This document shows positions 22,452-26,114 of a stretch of DNA of 26,114 nt, in pieces. Both the position numbers and the translations under genes were made by a program. How positions within the stretch are numbered: the stretch's first letter is position 1; the number at the start of each line of letters is the position of its first letter. This DNA is from an uncultured Blautia sp. (GTDB taxonomy: Bacteria; Bacillota; Clostridia; Lachnospirales; Lachnospiraceae). The DNA is taken from positions 1 to 26,114 of the forward strand of contig CAKROE010000032.1 of assembly GCA_934371915.1 (NCBI GenBank), in the 5' to 3' direction. A model generated the notes under the pieces. The model searched no databases. It had not been told where the DNA came from and saw nothing but the letters and a program-made list of their open reading frames with translations.

Positions 22452-23909
22452 ATGTATTATATCGGCGTTGATCTTGGTACTTCCGCAGTAAAACTTCTTC
22501 TGATGGAAGAATCCGGAAAGATCTGTAATATCGTATCAAAAGAATACCCATTGTTTTTCCCACATCCGGGCTGGTCAGAACAGAATCCGGAAGACTGGTT
22601 TACCCAGAGTGTTGAGGGAATGAAAGAACTGACAGAAGGAATTGACCGCTCTCTGGTAGCCGGAATCGGTTTTGGCGGACAGATGCACGGACTGGTAACA
22701 CTGGACGAAAATGATCAGGTGATCCGTCCTGCAATTCTCTGGAACGATGGTCGTTCCCAGAAAGAAACAGAATATCTCAACAATGAGATCGGTAAAGATA
22801 AATTATCTGCATATACAGCAAACATTGCTTTTGCAGGATTTACAGCACCGAAGATCCTCTGGATGAAGAAAAACGAGCCTGATAAATTTGCAAAGATCGC
22901 AAAGATCATGCTTCCGAAAGATTATCTGGCATACAGACTTTCTGGATCTTTCTGTACAGATGTTTCTGATGCATCCGGTATGCTTCTTCTTGATGTGAAG
23001 AACCGCTGCTGGTCAAAAGAAATGATGGAAATCTGTGATGTAAAAGAAGAACAGCTTCCGAAACTGTATGAAAGCTGGGAAGTTGTCGGTACACTGAAAC
23101 CGGAAGTGGCAGAAGATCTTGGTTTCTCCGCAGACGTTAAAGTTGTAGCAGGTGCCGGTGACAATGCAGCAGCTGCTGTCGGAACAGGAACTGTTGGTGA
23201 CGGACAGTGTAATATTTCTCTTGGTACTTCCGGAACCATCTTTATTTCCAGTAAAAACTTTGGTGTTGACGAAAACAATGCACTGCATTCTTTCTGCCAT
23301 GCAGACGGAAGTTATCATCTGATGGGATGTATGCTGAGTGCGGCTTCCTGCAACAAATGGTGGGCAGAAGAAATTCTTCAGACAAAAGATTTCGCAGCGG
23401 AGCAGGCTCCGATTCAGAAACTTGGTGAAAACAATGTATTCTTCCTTCCGTATCTGATGGGAGAAAGATCTCCGCATAATAATCCGGATGCAAGAGGTGT
23501 CTTCTTCGGAATGTCCATGGACAGCACAAGAGCTGATATGACACAGGCTGTTCTGGAAGGTGTGGCATTTGGACTTCGTGATTCTCTGGAAGTTGCAAGA
23601 AAACTTGGTATTAAGATTGAGCGTACAAAGATTTGCGGCGGCGGTGCAAAGAGCCCTCTGTGGAAAAAAATCATCGCAAATGTTATGAACCTGAAAGTCG
23701 ATGTACTGGAAGTAGAAGAAGGCCCGTCCATGGGTGGTGCAATGCTTGCAGCCGTTGGATGCGGAGCTTATCCGGATGTTGAGACGATTGGTAAAAAGAT
23801 GGCGCATGTCGTAGATACTGTAGAACCGGAAGAAGAGCTTGTGGCGAAATATGAGGAACGTTACCAGAAGTTCAAGGAGTTATACCCTGCCCTGAGATCA
23901 CTTTTTTAA
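22452..23909 (+). CDS. xylB: Xylulokinase (FGGY family)
   Basis: XylB phosphorylates D-xylulose to D-xylulose 5-phosphate with ATP, feeding the pentose phosphate pathway. It has 485 residues, the normal length. The FGGY N-terminal ATP motif YIGVDLGTSAVK is at 3-14, the XylB signature GGQMHGLV at 75-82 (Met78-His79), and the catalytic Asp is Asp237 in AGAGDNAAAAVG. The second FGGY motif is KICGGGAKSPLW. It follows the isomerase gene with AGGAGG four bases before ATG 22452. No xylA is visible. The MHG motif favours xylulose, but related ketoses such as ribulose cannot be excluded given the unusual isomerase beside it. Confidence 0.92.
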   Translation: MYYIGVDLGTSAVKLLLMEESGKICNIVSKEYPLFFPHPGWSEQNPEDWFTQSVEGMKELTEGIDRSLVAGIGFGGQMHGLVTLDENDQVIRPAILWNDGRSQKETEYLNNEIGKDKLSAYTANIAFAGFTAPKILWMKKNEPDKFAKIAKIMLPKDYLAYRLSGSFCTDVSDASGMLLLDVKNRCWSKEMMEICDVKEEQLPKLYESWEVVGTLKPEVAEDLGFSADVKVVAGAGDNAAAAVGTGTVGDGQCNISLGTSGTIFISSKNFGVDENNALHSFCHADGSYHLMGCMLSAASCNKWWAEEILQTKDFAAEQAPIQKLGENNVFFLPYLMGERSPHNNPDARGVFFGMSMDSTRADMTQAVLEGVAFGLRDSLEVARKLGIKIERTKICGGGAKSPLWKKIIANVMNLKVDVLEVEEGPSMGGAMLAAVGCGAYPDVETIGKKMAHVVDTVEPEEELVAKYEERYQKFKELYPALRSLF

Positions 23910-23925
23910 GGGACTTCCTTAACAA

Positions 23926-24091
23926 CCGTCAATGGTTTGACAACCTATAAAACCCTTATGCGAGGGGAGGGCGCTCACAGTTGCGAAGGCCGGGGACTGC
24001 CCGGCGGCCCGTCAATGGTTTGACAACCTAAGAAAACCCCTGAGGGGGAGCATCTCGGAGTTGCGAAAGGCCGAAGCTCCCCCTCAGACTC
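23926..24091. repeat. Tandem pair of an 83-bp palindromic unit after xylB
   Basis: CCGTCAATGGTTTGACAACC (plus TA) occurs at 23926-23947 and 24009-24030, a period of 83 bases. Each unit starts with the hairpin GTCAA-TGGT-TTGAC, continues through AAAACCC, and shares GTTGCGAA(A)GGCCG near its end. In the second unit CTGAGGGGGAGC (24040-24051) and GCTCCCCCTCAG (24076-24087) form a perfect 12-bp stem with inner TCGG/CCGA. The first unit instead has GCCGGG-GACTG-CCCGGC (23989-24005). The units are much richer in G and C than their surroundings. No ORF is present. Confidence 0.75.
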
Positions 24092-24100
24092 CCCCTTTTT
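24040..24100 (+). terminator. Probable terminator of the sugar operon
   Basis: The 12-bp G+C-rich stem of the second repeat unit is followed, after four bases, by CCCCCTTTTT (24091-24100). This gives a workable Rho-independent terminator about 130 bases after the xylB stop. Confidence 0.55.
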
Positions 24101-24149
24101 GGCCCCGCTGAAACAAAATAAAAGTTAGAGTTAATCAATAGAATGATAG

Positions 24150-24316
24150 AGTATCAGAATAACTTTCTCCGCACGGAGACGAGGGATTCTGGTACTTTTT
24201 GTATGTTTACATACATAGATAACCTGGGAGGAGTAAAAAAGCCCAGGGGTGTGCAGAGGGGACCGGTGAGGTCCCCTTTGCATAGAGTATATAGAGTCCT
24301 TGATTCTATGTGCAAA
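24150..24316. other. Cluster of five hairpins upstream of the fhs promoter
   Basis: Five stems follow one another. AGTATCAGAAT (24150-24160) pairs with ATTCTGGTACT (24186-24196), enclosing TCTCCG-CA-CGGAGA and ending in TTTTT. Next come GTATGT-TT-ACATAC (24201-24214), CCTGGG/CCCAGG (24223-24247), GCAGAGGGGACC/GGTCCCCTTTGC (24253-24281) and TTTGCATAGA/TCTATGTGCAAA (24277-24316); the last two share a few bases and so are partly alternative. An 83-codon ORF crosses this stretch without a ribosome binding site and is not accepted. A structured RNA or inserted element is possible; I match it to no known family. Confidence 0.5.
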
Positions 24317-24382
24317 ATATACAAAATTTATTTTGATTTTTTTGTACTTTTGCAAAAAGAAAAGAATAATTTTGATAATTTC

Positions 24383-24411
24383 TTGACGAACTAAAGTCTT
24401 TATGATAAAAT
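24383..24411 (+). promoter_or_regulatory. Promoter of fhs
   Basis: TTGACG (24383-24388), a 17-base spacer and TAAAAT (24406-24411). Transcription would begin near 24418, just ahead of the riboswitch aptamer. Confidence 0.75.
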
Positions 24412-24429
24412 TGTCTCATCAATTCAATA

Positions 24430-24538
24430 AGGTCTCTGATGACTGGCGGAGCAGTGGAAATCACCACATGGGAATCAGAGATTTGCAGAGCCGACCGTCT
24501 GGGCAGTATTTGAGGAAACCTCGGATACTGCTTTTTTT
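24430..24538 (+). promoter_or_regulatory. ZTP (pfl) riboswitch with terminator, controlling fhs
   Basis: The aptamer shows the pfl-motif signatures. P1 is CTCTGAT (24434-24440) with ATCAGAG (24474-24480). The internal sequence GACTGGCGGAGCAGTGG is followed by CACCACATGGGAA. The separate 3' part is GCCGACCGTCTGGGC (24490-24504). The last bases overlap a terminator: GCAGTAT (24503-24509) with ATACTGC (24525-24531), then TTTTTTT. Binding of ZMP/ZTP, which rises when 10-formyl-tetrahydrofolate runs short, should hold the 3' part and block the terminator. Placement before fhs fits the class's known targets exactly. Confidence 0.93.
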
Positions 24539-24578
24539 AACTAAAAAGTGACGCGGCGCCTACAGAAAGGAGACAATT

Positions 24579-26114
24579 ATGGGATTCAAAAGTGACATCG
24601 AAATTGCACAGGAGTGCGAAATGCTTCCAATCACAGAGATTGCAGAAAAAGCAGGTATTGATGACAAATATCTGGAGCAGTACGGAAAATACAAAGCAAA
24701 AATTGATTACAATCTTCTGAAAGAAAGTGACAAAAAGGATGGTAAACTGATCCTTGTAACTGCAATCAACCCGACACCGGCCGGTGAAGGAAAGACCACA
24801 ACAACGGTAGGTCTTGCAGATGGTATGCAGAAGCTTGGCAAAAACGTAATGGTAGCTCTCCGTGAGCCATCCCTCGGACCGGTATTCGGTGTAAAGGGCG
24901 GCGCAGCAGGCGGCGGTTATGCACAGGTAGTTCCGATGGAAGATATCAACCTTCATTTCACAGGTGATTTCCATGCGATCGGTGCAGCCAACAACCTTCT
25001 TGCAGCAATGATCGATAACCATATCTTCCAGGGCAATGCACTGAACATTGACCCGAGAAAGATCACATGGAGAAGATGTGTGGATATGAACGACCGTCAG
25101 CTCCGTAATGTAGTAGACGGACTGGGCGGAAGAACAAACGGTATGCCGCGTGAAGACGGATATGACATTACTGTTGCATCCGAGATCATGGCAGTTCTTT
25201 GCCTTGCAAGTGACATCAAAGACCTGAAGGAAAGACTTTCCAGAATCATCATCGGATACACATATGGTAAAGTTGCTGAGCAGAAACCGGTAACAGCAGG
25301 TGACCTTCATGCAGAGGGCGCTATGACTGCACTTCTGAAAGATGCCCTGAAACCAAACCTTGTTCAGACACTGGAACACGTTCCGGCAATCGTACATGGC
25401 GGACCATTCGCAAATATCGCACACGGATGTAACTCCGTAACAGCAACAAAGATGGCGCTGAAACTTGCTGATTATGCGATCACAGAGGCTGGATTTGGTG
25501 CTGACCTTGGTGCTGAAAAATTCCTCGACATCAAGTGCCGTATGGCAGATCTGCACCCGAGCGCTGTTGTTATCGTAGCAACTGTACGTGCCCTGAAATA
25601 CAACGGTGGTGTAGCAAAAGCCGACCTCAACAACGAAAATCTGGAAGCACTGGAAAAAGGTATCCCGAACCTTCTGAAACATGTAAGCAACATCAAGAAT
25701 GTATATAAACTTCCTTGCGTAGTTGCTATCAATGCATTCCCGACAGATACCAAGGCAGAGCTTGACTTCGTAGAAGCTAAGTGTAAAGAACTCGGCGTAA
25801 ACGTAGCACTTTCCGAAGTATGGGCAAAAGGCGGCGAAGGCGGAATCAAACTTGCAGAAGAAGTTCTGCGTCTGGTTGAAGAACCGAATGATTTCTCCTA
25901 TGCATATGAGCTGGAAGGTTCCATCGAAGACAAACTGAACCAGATCGTGCAGAAAGTATACGGTGGCAAGAGAGTTGTGCTTACAGCAAATGCCCAGAAA
26001 CAGGCAAAACAGCTCGAAGCTCTTGGCTTCGGCAACTGCCCGATCTGCGTGGCTAAGACACAGTACAGCCTGACAGATGAGCAGACAAAACTCGGTGCAC
26101 CGACAGACTTCGAA
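24579..26114 (+). CDS. fhs: Formate-tetrahydrofolate ligase, 3' end outside the window
   Basis: Fhs makes 10-formyl-tetrahydrofolate from formate, tetrahydrofolate and ATP. It supplies one-carbon units for purines and, in acetogens, the methyl branch of CO2 fixation. ATG 24579 is preceded by AAAGGAGA. There are 512 codons in the window with no stop; the family is ~556 residues, so about 45 are missing at the end. The P-loop-like motif [15 protein letters not shown] is near residues 65-79. [40 protein letters not shown] and [15 protein letters not shown] are family hallmarks. It is controlled by the ZTP riboswitch just upstream. The gene is intact as far as it can be read. Confidence 0.97.
   Translation, partial: MGFKSDIEIAQECEMLPITEIAEKAGIDDKYLEQYGKYKAKIDYNLLKESDKKDGKLILVTAINPTPAGEGKTTTTVGLADGMQKLGKNVMVALREPSLGPVFGVKGGAAGGGYAQVVPMEDINLHFTGDFHAIGAANNLLAAMIDNHIFQGNALNIDPRKITWRRCVDMNDRQLRNVVDGLGGRTNGMPREDGYDITVASEIMAVLCLASDIKDLKERLSRIIIGYTYGKVAEQKPVTAGDLHAEGAMTALLKDALKPNLVQTLEHVPAIVHGGPFANIAHGCNSVTATKMALKLADYAITEAGFGADLGAEKFLDIKCRMADLHPSAVVIVATVRALKYNGGVAKADLNNENLEALEKGIPNLLKHVSNIKNVYKLPCVVAINAFPTDTKAELDFVEAKCKELGVNVALSEVWAKGGEGGIKLAEEVLRLVEEPNDFSYAYELEGSIEDKLNQIVQKVYGGKRVVLTANAQKQAKQLEALGFGNCPICVAKTQYSLTDEQTKLGAPTDFE

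Noticed and set aside
23926..24091. CRISPR-like reading of the repeated CCGTCAATGG units
   Set aside because: There are only two units, the spacing contains shared sequence and not unique spacers, and there are no cas genes.
24143..24394. 83-codon plus-strand ORF before fhs
   Set aside because: There is no ribosome binding site, composition is odd and it covers the hairpin array and the fhs promoter.
24537..25849. Long minus-strand ORFs opposite the end of the window
   Set aside because: The plus strand encodes fhs without interruption from 24579 to the window edge, with all family motifs; the antisense frames are shadows.

Overview
The window looks like a chromosomal segment of a gut-type Lachnospiraceae (Clostridia, Firmicutes). 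The support is a single T-box in front of a complete trpEGDCFBA operon, a ZTP riboswitch in front of formate-tetrahydrofolate ligase, strong AGGAGG ribosome binding sites, sigma-A promoters of the TTGACA-17-TATAAT type, and protein flavour (DUF4867, class B sortase, isopeptide pilins). The genus cannot be fixed from the sequence alone.

Layout. (1) 1-84 is the right end of a structured repeat whose intact copy lies at 18859-19000. (2) 188-1322 holds a ParA-type ATPase overlapping a small Lys/Ala/Thr-rich, histone-H1-like protein. A bidirectional terminator separates them from a convergent DUF2798 membrane protein (1373-1867, minus). (3) 2302-3765 (minus) encodes a helix-turn-helix regulator, divergent from a surface pilus operon at 4078-10616. 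The operon order is large repeat adhesin, inactive signal-peptidase-like protein (SipA type), NUMOD4 protein, two-domain isopeptide major pilin, class B sortase, minor pilin. This order matches the FCT pilus islands of group A Streptococcus (cpa-sipA-fctA-srtC-fctB next to a divergent regulator), except for the NUMOD4 gene between sipA and fctA. (4) 10751-11029 (minus) is a lone HicB-type antitoxin. (5) 11174-18457 is the tryptophan operon with its promoter, tRNA-Trp-responsive T-box and all seven genes. A 170-bp run of hairpins sits between trpG and trpD. (6) 18458-19124 is non-coding. It contains a ~307-bp fold-back element directly after trpA, then a 142-bp MITE-like element with 12-bp terminal inverted repeats and an 8-bp target-site duplication. 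(7) 19125-23909 is a sugar locus: AraC regulator, DUF4867 cupin-like protein, L-fucose/L-arabinose-isomerase-family enzyme, xylulokinase. (8) 23910-24578 is non-coding: a tandemly duplicated palindromic element, a second cluster of hairpins, then promoter and ZTP riboswitch. (9) 24579 to the window end is fhs, cut off by the window edge.

How the parts work together. The pilus operon encodes an adhesin, a pilin shaft, a probable anchor subunit, the polymerising sortase and a chaperone-like pseudoprotease; the upstream HTH protein is the obvious candidate regulator. The trp operon turns chorismate into tryptophan and is read through only when uncharged tRNA-Trp binds the leader. The sugar locus would isomerise an aldopentose or 6-deoxyhexose and phosphorylate the resulting ketose, under AraC control. 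Fhs feeds formate into one-carbon folate metabolism and is induced when ZMP/ZTP signals folate shortage.

The most unusual points are the FCT-like pilus island with a NUMOD4 protein inside it and with T-to-M sorting signals, the ParA/H1-like pair, and several structured non-coding elements (fold-back, MITE, hairpin arrays). All family names come from motif recognition by eye; no database search was run.
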